Below are positions 1-12,800 of a DNA stretch of 64,000 nucleotides, in pieces (position 1 is the first letter of the stretch; the number at the start of each line of letters is the position of its first letter). The notes beneath the pieces were generated by a model. That model was not told the origin of the DNA and did no database searches. It saw only the letters and a program-made list of their open reading frames with translations. A program made the position numbers and the translations under genes. This stretch comes from Paragorgia papillata (lineage: Eukaryota > Cnidaria > Anthozoa > Scleralcyonacea > Coralliidae): positions 974,501-1,038,500 of the forward strand of contig JAWNZC010000088.1 in the NCBI GenBank assembly GCA_035771165.1. Direction: 5' to 3'.

Positions 1-3000
1 TATAACATATGTAAATTTTAAAAAATCGTATAGAATAGCGGGTGAGAAAATTGTACCTTTTCTGAGGAAATCTGAAATATACAGCATAACCGCCGTCAGT
101 CGTATTAATGACGCCGCGGCCCGATTTGTTTAAAGCTTGCCTGCGTCGTTCATGGGTTTCTGCCACTCTGGTGACTTATACTAGATTAAAGAGCATGAAA
201 TTCTGTATAACATATCTAAAATTTAAAAAATCGTATAGAATAACGGCTGAGAAATTTGTACTTTTTCTGAGGAAATCTGAAATATACAACATAACATCCG
301 TCAGTCGTATTAATAACGCCGCGCCGCAATTTGTTTAAAGCTTGACTGCGTCGTTCATGGGTCTATGCCACTCTGTGGACATATACCAGATTAAAGAGCA
401 TGAAATTCTGTATAACATATGTAAATTTAAAAAAATCGTATAGAATAGCGGCTGAGAAATTTGTACTTTTTCTGAGAAAATCTGAAATATACAATATAAC
501 ATCCATCAGTCGATCGTATTAATAACGCCGCGCCGCAATTTGTTTAAAGCTTGCCTGCGTCGTTCATGGGTAAATGCCACTCTGGGGACTTATACTAGAT
601 TAAAGAGCATGAAATTCTGTATAACATATGTAAATTTTAAAAAATCGTATAGAATAGCGGCTGAGAAAATTGTACCTTTTCTGAGGAAATCTGAAATATA
701 CAGCATAACCGCCGTCAGTCGTATTAATGACGCCGCGGCGCGATTTGTTTAAAGCTTGCCTGCGTCGTTCATGGGTTTCTGCCACTCTGGTGACTTATAC
801 TAGATTAAAGAGCATGAAATTCTGTATAACATATGTAAAATTTAAAAAATCGTATAGAATAACGGCTGGGAAATTTGTACTTTTTGTGAGGAAATCTGAA
901 ATATACAACATAACATCCGTCAGTCGTATTAATAACGCCGCGCCGCAATTTGTTTAAAGCTTGACTGCGTCGTTCATGGGTCTATGCCACTCTGTGGACA
1001 TATACCAGATTAAAGAGCATGAAATTCTGTATAACATATGTAAATTTAAAAAAATCGTATAGAATAGCGGCTGAGAAATTTGTACTTTTTCTGATAAAAT
1101 CTGAAATATACAATATAACATCCATCAGTCGTATTAATAACGCCGCGCCGCAATTTGTTTAAAGCTTGCCTGCGTCGTTCATGGGTAAATGCCACTCTGG
1201 GGACTTATACTAGATTAAAGAGCATGAAATTCTGTATAACATATGTAAATTTTAAAAAATCGTATAGAATAGCGGCTGAGAAAATTGTACCTTTTCTGAG
1301 GAAATCTGAAATATACAGCATAACCGCTGTCAGTCGTATTAATTACGCCGCGCCGCAATTTGTTTGAAGCTTGCCTGGGTCGTTCATGGGTCTATGCCAC
1401 TCTGTGGACATATACCAGATTAAAGAGCATGAAATTCTGTATAACATATGTAAATTTAAAAAAAGCGTATAGAGTAGCGGCTGAGAAATTTGTACTTTTT
1501 CTGAGAAAATCTGAAATATACAACATAACATCCGTCAGTCGTATTAATAACGCCGCGCCGCAATTTGTTTAAAGCTTGCCTGCGTCGTTCATGGGTCAAT
1601 GCCACTCTGGGGACTTATACTAGATTAAAGAGCATGAAATTCTATAAAACATATGTAAATTTTAAAAAATCGTATAGAATAGCGGCTGAGAAAATTGTAC
1701 CTTTTCTGAGGAAATCTGAAATATACAGCATAACCGCCGTCAGTCGTATTAATGACGCCGCGGCGCGATTTGTTTAAAGCTTGCCTGCGTCGTTCATGGA
1801 TTTCTGCCACTCTGGTGGCTTATACCAGATTAAAGAGCATGAAATTCTGTATAACATATGTAAAATTTAAAAAATCGTATAGAATAACGGCTGAGAAATT
1901 TGTACTTTTTCTGAGGAAATCTGAAATATACAACATAACATCCGTCAGTCGTATTAATAACGCCGCGCCGCAATTTGTTTAAAGCTTGACTGCGTCGTTC
2001 ATGGGTCTATGCCACTCTGTGGACATATACCAGATTAAAGAGCATGAAATTCTGTATAACATATGTAAATTTAAAAAAATCGTATAGAGTAGCGGCTGAG
2101 AAATTTGTACTTTTTCTGAGAAAATCTGAAATATACAACATAACATCCGTCAGTCGTATTAATAACGCCGCGCCGCAATTTGTTTAAAGCTTGCCTGCGT
2201 CGTTCATGGGTCAATGCCACTCTGGGGACTTATACTAGATTAAAGACCATGAAATTCCATATAACATATGTAAATTTTAAAAATCGTATAGAATAGCGGC
2301 TGAGAAAATTGTACCTTTTCTGAGGAAATCTGAAATATACAGCATAACCGCCGTCAGTCGTATTAATGACGCCGCGGCGCGATTTGTTTAAAGCTTGCCT
2401 GCGTCGTTCATGGGTTTCTGCCACTCTGGTGACTTATACTAGATTAAAGAGCATGAAATTCTGTATAACATATGTAAAATTTAAAAAATCGTATAGAATA
2501 ACGGCTGAGAAATTTGTACTTTTTGTGAGGAAATCTGAAATATACAACATAACATCCGTCAGTCGTATTAATAACGCCGCGCCGCAATTTGTTTAAAGCT
2601 TGACTGCGTCGTTCATGGGTCTATGCCACTCTGTGGACATATACCAGATTAAAGAGCATGAAATTCTGTATAACATATGTAAATTTAAAAAAATCGTATA
2701 GAATAGCGGGTGAGAAATTTGTACTTTTTCTGAGAAAATCTGAAATATACAATATAACATCCATCAGTCGTATTAATAACGCCGCGCCGCAATTTGTTTA
2801 AAGCTTGCCTGCGTCGTTCATGGGTCAATGCCACTCTGGGGACTTATACTAGATTAAAGAGCATGAAATTCTGTATAACATATGTAAATTTTAAAAAATC
2901 GTATAGAATAGCGGCTGAGAAAATTGTACCTTTTCTGAGGAAATCTGAAATATACAGCATAACCGCCGTCAGTCGTATTAATGACGCCGCGGCGCGATTT

Positions 3001-6000
3001 GTTTAAAGCTTGCCTGCGTCGTTCATGGGTTTCTGCCACTCTGGTGACTTATACTAGATTAAAGAGCATGAAATTCTGTATAACATATGTAAAATTTAAA
3101 AAATCGTATAGAATAACGGCTGAGAAATTTGTACTTTTTGTGAGGAAATCTGAAATATACAACATAACATCCGTCAGTCGTATTAATAACGCCGCGCCGC
3201 AATTTCTTTAAAGCTTGAGTGCGTCGTTCATGGGTCTATGCCACTCTGTGGACATATACCAGATTAAAGAGCATGAAATTCTGTATAACATATGTAAATT
3301 TAAAAAAATCGTATAGAATAGCGGCTGAGAAATTTGTACTTTTTCTGATAAAATCTGAAATATACAATATAACATCCATCAGTCGTATTAATAACGCCGC
3401 GCCGCAATTTGTTTAAAGCTTGCCTGCGTCGTTCATGGGTCAATGCCACTCTGGGGACTTATACTAGATTAAAGAGCATGAAATTCTGTATAACATATGT
3501 AAATTTTAAAAAATCGTATAGAATAGCGGCTGAGAAAATTGTACCTTTTCTGAGGAAATCTGAAATATACAGCATAACCGCTGTCAGTCGTATTAATAAC
3601 GCCGCGCCGCAATTTGTTTAAAGCTTGCCTGGGTCGTTCATGGGTCTATGCCACTCTGTGGACACATACCAGATTAAAGAGCATGAAATTCTGTATAACA
3701 TATGTAAATTTAAAAAAAGCGTATAGAGTAGCCGCTGAGAAATTTGTACTTTTTCTGAGAAAATCTGAAATATACAACATAACATCCGTCAGTCGTATTA
3801 ATAACGCCGCGCCGCAATTTGTTTAAAGCTTGCCTGCGTCGTTCATGGGTCAATGCCACTCTGGGGACTTATACTAGGTTAAAGAGCATGAAATTCTATA
3901 TAACATATGTAAATTTTAAAAAATCGTATCGAATAGCGGCTGAGAAAATTGTACCTTTTCTGAGGAAATCTGAAATATACAGCATAACCGCCGTCAGTCG
4001 TATTAATGACGCCGCGGCGCGATTTGTTTAAAGCTTGCCTGCGTCGTTCATGGGTTTCTGCCACTCTGGTGACTTATACTAGATTAAAGAGCATGAAATT
4101 CTGTATAACATATGTAAAATTTAAAAAATCGTATAGAATAACGGCTGAGAAATTTGTACTTTTTCTGAGGAAATCTGAAATATACAACATAACATCCGTC
4201 AGTCGTATTAATAACGCCGCGCCGCAATTTGTTTAAAGCTTGACTGCGTCGTTCATGGGTCTATGCCACTCTGTGGACATATACCAGATTAAAGAACATG
4301 AAATTCTGTATAACATATGTAAATTTAAAAAAATCGTATAGAGTAGCGGCTGAGAAATTTGTACTTTTTCTGAGAAAATCTGAAATATACAATGTAACAT
4401 CCGTCAGTCGTATTAATAACGCCGCGCCGCAATTTGTTTAAAGCTTCCCTGCGTCGTTCATGGGTCAATGCCACTCTGGGGACTTATACTAGATTAAAGA
4501 GCATGAAATTCTGTATAACATATGTAAATTTTAAAAAATCGTATAGAATAGCTGCTGAGAAATTTGCACTTTTTCTGAGAAAATCTGAAATATACAACAT
4601 AACATCCGTCAGTCGCATTAATAACGCCGCGCCGCAATTTGTTTAAAGCTTGCCTGCGTCGTTCGTGGGTCCATGCCACTCTGGGGTCTTATACTAGATT
4701 AAAGAGCATGAAATTATGTATAACTTATGTAAATTTAAAAATATCGTATAGAATAGCGGCTGAGAAATTTGTACTTTTTCTGAGGAAATCTGAAATATAC
4801 AACATAACATCCGTCAGTCGTATTAATAACGCCGCGCCGCAATTTGTTTAAAGCTTGACTGCGTCGTTCATGGGTCTATGCCACTCTGTGGACATATACC
4901 AGATTAAAGAGCATGAAATTCTGTATAACATATGTAAATTTTAAAAAATCGTATGGAGTAGCGGCTGAGAAATTTGTACTTTTTCTGAGAAAATCTGAAA
5001 TATACAACATAACATCCGTCAGTCGTATTAATAACGCCGCGCCGCAATTTGTTTAAAGCTTGACTGCGTCGTTCATGGGTCTATGCCTCTCTGTGGACAT
5101 ATACCAGATTAAAGAGCATGAAATTCTGTATAACATATGTAAATTAAAAAAAATCGTATAGAGTAGCAGCTGAGAAATTTGTACCTTTTCTGAGGAAATG
5201 TGAAATATACAACATAACATCCGTCAGTCGTATTAATAACGCCGCGCCGCAATTTGTTTAAAGCTTGCCTACGTCGTTCATGGGTTTATGCCACTCTGCT
5301 GACTTATACTAGATTAAAAAGCATGAAATTCTGTATAACATATGTAAATTAAAAAAAATCGTATGGAATAGCGGCTGAGAAAATTGTACCTTTTCTGAGG
5401 AAATGTGAAATATACAACATAACCGCCGTCAGTCGCATTAATAACGCCGCGCCGCAATTTGTTGAAAGCTTGCCTGCGTCGTTCATGGGTCCATGCCACT
5501 CTGGGGGCTTATACTAGATTAAAGAGCATGAAATTATGTATAACTTATGTAAATTTAAAAAAATCGTATAGAATAGCGGCTGAGAAAATTGTACCTTTTC
5601 TGAGGAAATCTGAAATATACAGCATAACCGCCGTCAGCCGTATTAATGACGCCGCGGCGCGATTTGTTTAAAGCTTGCTTGCGTCGTCGTTCATGGGTTT
5701 ATGCCACTCTGGTGACTTATACTAGATTAAAGAGCATGAAATTCTGTATAACATATGTAAAATTTAAAAAATCGTATAGAATAACGGCTGAGAAATTTGT
5801 ACTTTTTCTGAGGAAATCTGAAATATACAACATAACATCCGTCAGTCGTATTAATAACGCCGCGCCGCAATTTGTTTAAAGCTTCACTGCGTCGTTCATG
5901 GGTCTATGCCACTCTGTGGACATATACCAGATTAAAGAGCATGAAATTCTGTATAACATATGTAAATTTTAAAAAATCGTATAGAGTAGCGGCTGAGAAA

Positions 6001-9000
6001 TTTGTACTTTTTCTGAGAAAATCTGAAATATACAATATAACATCCGTCAGTCGTATTAATAACGCCGCGCCGCAATTTGTTTAAAGCTTGCCTGCGTCGT
6101 TCATGGGTCAATGCCACTCTGGGGACTTATACTAGATTAAAGAGCATGAAATTCTGTATAACATATGTAAATTAAAAAAAATCGTATAAAATAGCGGCTG
6201 AGAAAATTGTACCTTTTCTGAGGAAATGTGAAATATACAACATAACCGCCGTCAGTCGCATTAATAACGCCGCGCCGCAATTTGTTGAAAGCTTGCCTGC
6301 GTCGTTCATGGGTCCATGCCACTCTGGGGACTTATACTAGATTAAAGAGCATGAAATTATGTATAACTTATGTAAATTTAAAAAAATCGTATAGAATAGC
6401 GGCTGAGAAAATTGTACCTTTTCTGAGGAAATCTGAAATATACAGCATAACCGCCGTCAGTCGTATTAATGACGCCGCGGCGCGATTTGTTTAAAGCTTG
6501 CCTGCGTCGTTCATGGGTTTATGCCACTCTGGTGACTTATACTAGATTAAAGAGCATGAAATTCTGTATAAAATATGTAAAATTTAAAAAAATCGTATAG
6601 AATAACGCCTGAGAAATTTGTACTTTTTCTGAGGAAATCTGAAATATACAACATAACATCCGTCAGTCGTATTAATAACGCCGCGCCGCAATTTGTTTAA
6701 AGCTTGACTGCGTCGTTCATGGGTCTATGCCACTCTGTGGACATATACCAGATTAAAGAGCATGAAATTCTGTATAACATATGTAAATTTAAAAAAATCG
6801 TATAGAATAGCGGCTGAGAAATTTGTACTTTTTCTGAGAAAATCTGAAATATACAATATAACATCCATCAGTCGTATTAATAACGCCGCGCCGCAATTTG
6901 TTTAAAGCTTGCCTGCGTCGTTCATGGGTCTATGCCACTCTGTGGACATATACCAGATTAAAGAGCATGAAATTCTGTATAACATATGTAAATTTAAAAA
7001 AATCGTATAGAGTAGCGGCTGAGATATTTGTACTTTTTCTGAGAAAATCTGAAATATACAATATAACATCCGTCAGTCGTATTAATAACGCCGCGCCGCA
7101 ATTCGTTTAAAGCTTGCCTGCGTCGTTCATGGGTCTATGCCACTCTGGGGACTTATACTAGATTAAAGAGCATGAAATTCTGTATAACATATGTAAATTT
7201 AAAAAAATCGTATAGAATAGCTGCTGAGAAATTTGCACTTTTTCTGAGAAAATCTGAAATATACAACATAACATCCGTCAGTCGTATTAATAACGCCGCG
7301 CCGCAATTTGTTTAAAGCTTGACTGCGTCGTTCATGGGTCTATGCCACTCTGTGCACATATACCAGATTAAAGAGCATGAAATTCTGTATAACATATGTA
7401 AATTTAAAAAAATCGTATAGAGTAGCAGCTGAGAAATTTGTACCTTTTCTGAGCAAATGTGAAATATACAACATAACATCCGTCAGTCGTATTAATAACG
7501 CCGCGCCGCAATTTGTTTAAAGCTTGCCTGCGTCGTTCATGGGTTTACGCCACTCTGGTGACTTATACTAGATTAAAAAGCATGAAATTCTGTATAACAT
7601 ATGTAAATTAAAAAAAATCGTATAGAATAGCGGCTGAGAAAATTGTACCTTTTCTGAGGAAATGTGAAATATACAACATAACCGCCGTCAGTCGCATTAA
7701 TAACACCGCGCCGCAATTTGTTTAAAGCTTGCCTGCGTCGTTCGTGGGTCCATGCCACTCTGGGGACTTATACTAGATTAAAGAGCATGAAATTATGTAT
7801 AACTTATGTAAATTTGAAAAAATCGTATAGAATAGCGGCTGAGAAAATTGTACCTTTTCTGAGGAAATCTGAAATATACAGCATAACCGCCGTCAGTCGT
7901 ATTAATGACGCCGCGGCGCGATTTGTTTAAAGCTTGCCTGCGTCGTTCATGGGTTTATGCCACTCTGGTGACTTATACTAGATTAAAGAGCATGAAATTC
8001 TGTATAACATATGTAAAATTTAAAAAATCGTATAGAATAACGGCTGAGAAATTTGTACTTTTTCTGAGGAAATCTGAAATATACAACATAACATCCGTCA
8101 GTCGTATTAATAACGCCGCGCCGCAATTTGTTTAAAGCTTGACTGCGTCGTTCATGGGTCTATGCCACTCTGTGGACATATACCAGATTAAAGAGCATGA
8201 AATTCTGTATAACATATGTAAATTTTAAAAAATCGTATACAGTAGCGGCTGAGAAATTTGTACTTTTTCTGAGAAAATCTGAAATATACAACATAACATC
8301 CGTCAGTCGTATTAATAACGCCGCGCCGCAATTTGTTTAAAGCTTGACTGCGTCGTTCATGGGTCTATGCCTCTCTGTGGACATATACCAGATTAAAGAG
8401 CATGAAATTCTGTATAACATATGTAAATTTAAAAAAATCGTATAGAGTAGCAGCTGAGAAATTTGTACCTTTTCTGAGGAAATGTGAAATATACAACATA
8501 ACATCCGTCAGTCGTATTAATAACGCCGCGCCGCAATTTGTTTAAAGCTTGCCTACGTCGTTCATGGGTTTATGCCACTCTGCTGACTTATACTAGATTA
8601 AAAAGCATGAAATTCTGTATAACATATGTAAATTAAAAAAAATCGTATAGAATAGCGGCTGAGAAAATTGTACCTTTTCTGAGGAAATGTGAAATATACA
8701 ACATAACCGCCGTCAGTCGCATTAATAACGCCGCGCCGCAATTTGTTGAAAGCTTGCCTGCGTCGTTCATGGGTCCATGCCACTCTGGGGGCTTATACTA
8801 GATTAAAGAGCATGAAATTATGTATAACTTATGTAAATTTAAAAAAATCGTATAGAATAGCGGCTGAGAAAATTGTACCTTTTCTGAGGAAATCTGAAAT
8901 ATACAGCATAACCGCCGTCAGCCGTATTAATGACGCCGCGGCGCGATTTGTTTAAAGCTTGCTTGCGTCGTTCATGGGTTTATGCCACTCTGGTGACTTA

Positions 9001-9030
9001 TACTAGATTAAAGAGCATGAAATTCTGTAT
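1..9030 (+). repeat. Satellite array 1, ~205-bp monomer
   Basis: About 44 head-to-tail monomers of roughly 205 bp, continuing off the left edge. Each monomer contains a HindIII-like AAGCTTG, the phrase CGTCGTTCATGGG, an NdeI-like ACATATGTAAAT, a poly-A/T tract before TCGTATAGA, and a GC-rich CGCCGCGCCGC segment ahead of AATTTGTTTAAA. Variants recur in order: between about 700 and 4200 related monomer types come back at 3 and 5 monomers, giving an 8-monomer period of about 1640 bp (for example 727, 2366 and 4006). Small local duplications of 3-4 bp occur near 510 and 5688. All monomers are on the same strand. Each carries an open frame of about 70 codons, but because 205 is not a multiple of three the frame shifts from monomer to monomer. 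I see no coding role. A centromeric or heterochromatic location is plausible but not shown; I found no CENP-B-box-like motif. Confidence 0.97.
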
Positions 9031-9053
9031 CATGGCCAGAAATTGAAACCATG
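9031..9053 (+). repeat. Left terminal inverted repeat, copy 1
   Basis: These 23 bp match the reverse complement of 16615-16637 at 21 positions, with A/G differences at TIR positions 16 and 21. The first eight bases, CATGGCCA, contain the palindrome TGGCCA. This is the expected transposase-recognition end. Confidence 0.9.
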
Positions 9054-9804
9054 TTGCGAAATTATACTCGCCCCACTCTCCTAAACTACGCGCGATCCCT
9101 TGCAAAAGTTATATACAAAACTATACAAGAGCGACTTTACACTCGATTTATAACATTCTAGGGTTGTATGGTAAAAAGTTGAAGTCCGCACATGAATATT
9201 GGACATATACGCTAACATAAAATTCAAAAATCAATTACCTGGGTAAAATATAGACATTTCCTTTTTCGATGTGAACTTTTCTTATAATCTACTACGGAGC
9301 GCCCTATTATGCCACTATAAAATGTTATCAAATTCCAGAAAATATGCCAAGAGTAGATCATTATTTTCCATTAACTAAGAACGTAGCGAAAAAATTGAAG
9401 TTCGTATAGTGAACTTCAATATATCGAGAGTACATTCGAACTGTTCGTACTTTTCTTAGATAGAAATAGACATTTCCTTTTTTCAATACAAAACTCACGA
9501 TTTGGACTCTTCCTTAGCGATTGCCGGAATCGAGCTCCAAATTACGATTATTCGGGAAGCAATATTTCGACAAATATTCATCGCAAACTACCAAGTTATG
9601 CATCAAACTGCAGCTTGTAAACAGCAGATTTCAGATCTTTGATGTGTGAAAACGCTGGAGCATAATTTTATGCTAATACACGCTGGCCAATGCTTGGTTT
9701 TCAGAAGTTTCAACTGAGCCCGAATCTGGTTCGAATCAGCGGAGTAGCTAATAAATGCGCGCAATTTTCCCGGTCTATTCAAAATATGAATGTGCACGTA
9801 AACA
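9054..9804 (+). other. Element 5' noncoding region
   Basis: About 750 bp lie between the left TIR and the first start codon. I see no open frame longer than shadows. The region presumably holds the promoter and 5' leader of the transposase gene. It includes the short palindrome at 9394-9420 and two similar phrases around ATAGACATTTCCTTTTT (about 9250 and 9465). No clear TATA box can be assigned with confidence. Confidence 0.6.
9394..9420. repeat. Hairpin/palindrome in element left region
   Basis: ATTGAAGTTC and GAACTTCAAT form a perfect 10-bp inverted repeat around a 7-nt spacer. It is kept unchanged in copy 2 (28074-28100). It may be a subterminal transposase site or a regulatory operator; this is inference from position only. 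Confidence 0.6.
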
Positions 9805-12800
9805 ATGTCGGATGCGTTGAATATTCATGACCAACTAAAGTTCAAGTCGAAAATATCATTTACGTCGGAAAGCTGTCTTAACTATATTCGAAGGCAGAAT
9901 TCAATTGAAGTTATTCTAACTTTAATAATTCCTGTCGAAATATTAGTCAAGTGGAATCAAATTATAAAGAGCAAAAAGTTCCCTTTATCGTTAGTGGATT
10001 TATTGTACATTTCACAAAGTTTACCAGGTTGTTGCCTAAAGCCAGAAGCTACAGATCGAATTGAGCGCCGTTTAAAAGAATTATGTAGCGTTTGCTGCGA
10101 AATCATGTGTGGGTATCTCTGGGAATAATAGGGTAAAAAAACTTAAACAAGTTAAGAAATTGGCTATACATCGCCACGAAGTAGAAGATCCAAACGAGCT
10201 CCCACGCAGAATCGCCAGCCTCGAAGAAGAGAAAGCCAAGCTACAAGAACAAGTAGACAGTCTTGAAGCAAAGTGTGAAAGTCTTGTTGAAGAAGTCCTT
10301 GAATTTACACAGGATAGGCGACGTATAACTGAGCTTGAGCAATCAGTAGAAAATGTAGATGATGAAAATGAGGCATTGCAGGCATATATACAAACCCTCC
10401 TGGAAAGAGACTGTTGCAAACACTGTGATTCCACTAATGCAAACAAAGGGCTTACTTATGATAGTGTCAGCAAAACCCAAAAGCAAAGGAAACTAAAAGA
10501 GCTAAAAACAAATGCAGAAAAATCTCTTTGGTTTCTGGAAACCTTTGGATTAAAGCTAGATAGTCTCTCCCTTATTGCCTTGGATGGAGAAAAGGTGAAC
10601 TTACAGTATAATGGTTCACAAAAGTCAGCATACCAATTCCTTTCAGATGAAGATAAAGATAGAGTGAAGAGTGTAGTGTACATTATGGACAAATTTTGTG
10701 TTAGTGATGCTGCATATCATGAGTTTTCCATGATTGACCAAGAAGGACTAGTGCGAAGCTATTTGATAAAGCAATGCAAACATGCCCTGAATAAACTGTA
10801 CACCATCACAAGAACACCCGGGGAATGGCCTGGTGCGCAGCTGAGTTTTACCGCAGAACTTAAACACCAGATTTCAAAACAGGTAAGTACAATGATTACA
10901 AGATTACATGTGTACAAGATTACACATAGACCATCTGTACGCACAAGCTAAATGACCAAGTTGGAGTCAAACAGGGAAAACTATTTCCCATATTGGGGAA
11001 TAACCTGAAAAATGCAATTTGTCTATCTCAATTATACAATACTGACTTCTGTCTTATTTCATTATAACAATATAGATTGAACAGTTGGGTGAGCAAATGT
11101 CAAGCACTCAAAAAGTCAAGATTAGTGGTGATGGGGCTAAAATGTCAAGGGTCACAAATTTTGTAGTCTTGTCATTTTCCCTTCTCTCTGAGGGAGAAAA
11201 GGTCATGTCTGCCAAAGGTAAGCACTATTAATGCTGTTCCTATAATCCTATTACCATTGACAAGACCTTGGGGATTTGTATTTTCTTAAAGTTCACAACA
11301 AATTTTCCACCCAGGGACTTTGGAATTTGACAATTCCCCACCCCAAGGCAATGCCAAAAAATATGAGAAACAACACATAATAACTGCAAGTTTATTTTAC
11401 AATTAAAACAAAATGTAAAATTAAACATTAGCTCATTGCAATTTATTCCAAACTTACCTAATATAAAACTCACAAAACAATTCCCCACCCTGGAATCAAA
11501 TATTGTATTATTATACATTGGCCTGTGGTGAGTGGAGGTAGTAACAGTATTAATTGACTCTAATGCATAAAGCAAATTAACATTATCTAAATCCTCATAA
11601 AAGTACAATAACACTGTGTATCTACACAGTGTCAGGGGCGTCGGAGCGGCTCTAGAAGTGGGGGGCACACCTATTATATATACCAGTAGGATTTAATATT
11701 ATTGTTGTTGTAACTAAAAGTATAGCAAACAACTTGGGGGAATTAACAAATTAGTTTCCTACCTTTCACCAATTTATATGTTGTGTTCCCGTTGTGTTGA
11801 TTATTTACCAATTTATTTGTTGTGTTCCTTAAATGGGCCTTATAAAGTCATTTTGAAATGGCTTTGTCACCCCAAGTATTGTTTACATTTTTTGTTTTGA
11901 TTTGTTTAATTGGATAATCTTTTGTCATACTACATGTAAGATACTGGCAAAATGACTTCCGGTGGTTCCACCAAACTTAAGGTGGCAAAGCTGTTTCAAA
12001 AGAAGTTTTTGACAAGTTTGTTGTATATTATATATAATGTATAACAAAATAGCAATTAACATGTAGTATCTTATGGAATGAAGGTGTTCATCCAGTTGGA
12101 ATACTTAGTGGAAAAGAGGATTACAGTGTTCTACAAACTGCTGGAAAAGATCTGTTTAAGGAAATTAATGAGCTGATAGCTGCTGGGAAGATAAATGTCA
12201 ATGGCAGGGAAATAACATTGGAGTTTTACTTAGGGGGAGATTACAAGGTCAGAGACTATTAAATATCAATATTTTAATGACACACAATCTACAGCCGGGA
12301 TGCCAATTAAATGCTAAAAGAACTGCATGGTAGTATACTTTGACTTGGTTTGATTACATCTCGAGATCAACTTGTGGAAAGTCTATTACACAATGCTATA
12401 CAATAATCTATAATTATTTATTTTTTAGTTTTTGCTTACCTTGCTGGGCATGAATGCTGCTAATTCAAAGTATGCCTGTATATACTGTAAAATTGCATCA
12501 TTTGAAAGGTATCAGTTATCATTCCCTATATTCCAATTGAAACTAAATAATCACTTACTAATACTAATTATATTATAATGGTTTCTTTTGTTCTCACCGG
12601 GTGATTTATAAATCACCAATGTTCCTGCCAAGCTTTTGGAAGTCCCTCGGGCTTGTCTCTGGATAAATTCTCCGGGCGGCTAGCAAGGGAATTTAGTGAT
12701 TAACTCACCTGGTGAGAACAAAAGAAACCAAGGTTTGGATGTATGTCTACTGTCATATTTTCCATGTCATACTGGTGTGTGAAGTATTGGGGGATGGGCC

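Noticed and set aside
10081..10446. Serine-rich 121-codon open frame on the minus strand (162 codons in copy 2)
   Set aside because: It is the antisense shadow of the coiled-coil part of the transposase.
11240..11668. 142-codon open frame on the minus strand in the element (and 29920-30348 in copy 2)
   Set aside because: It lies wholly within intron 2 of the transposase gene on the opposite strand, has no recognisable domain, and includes a short hairpin (CACTGTGTATCTACACAGTG) and repeat-like DNA.
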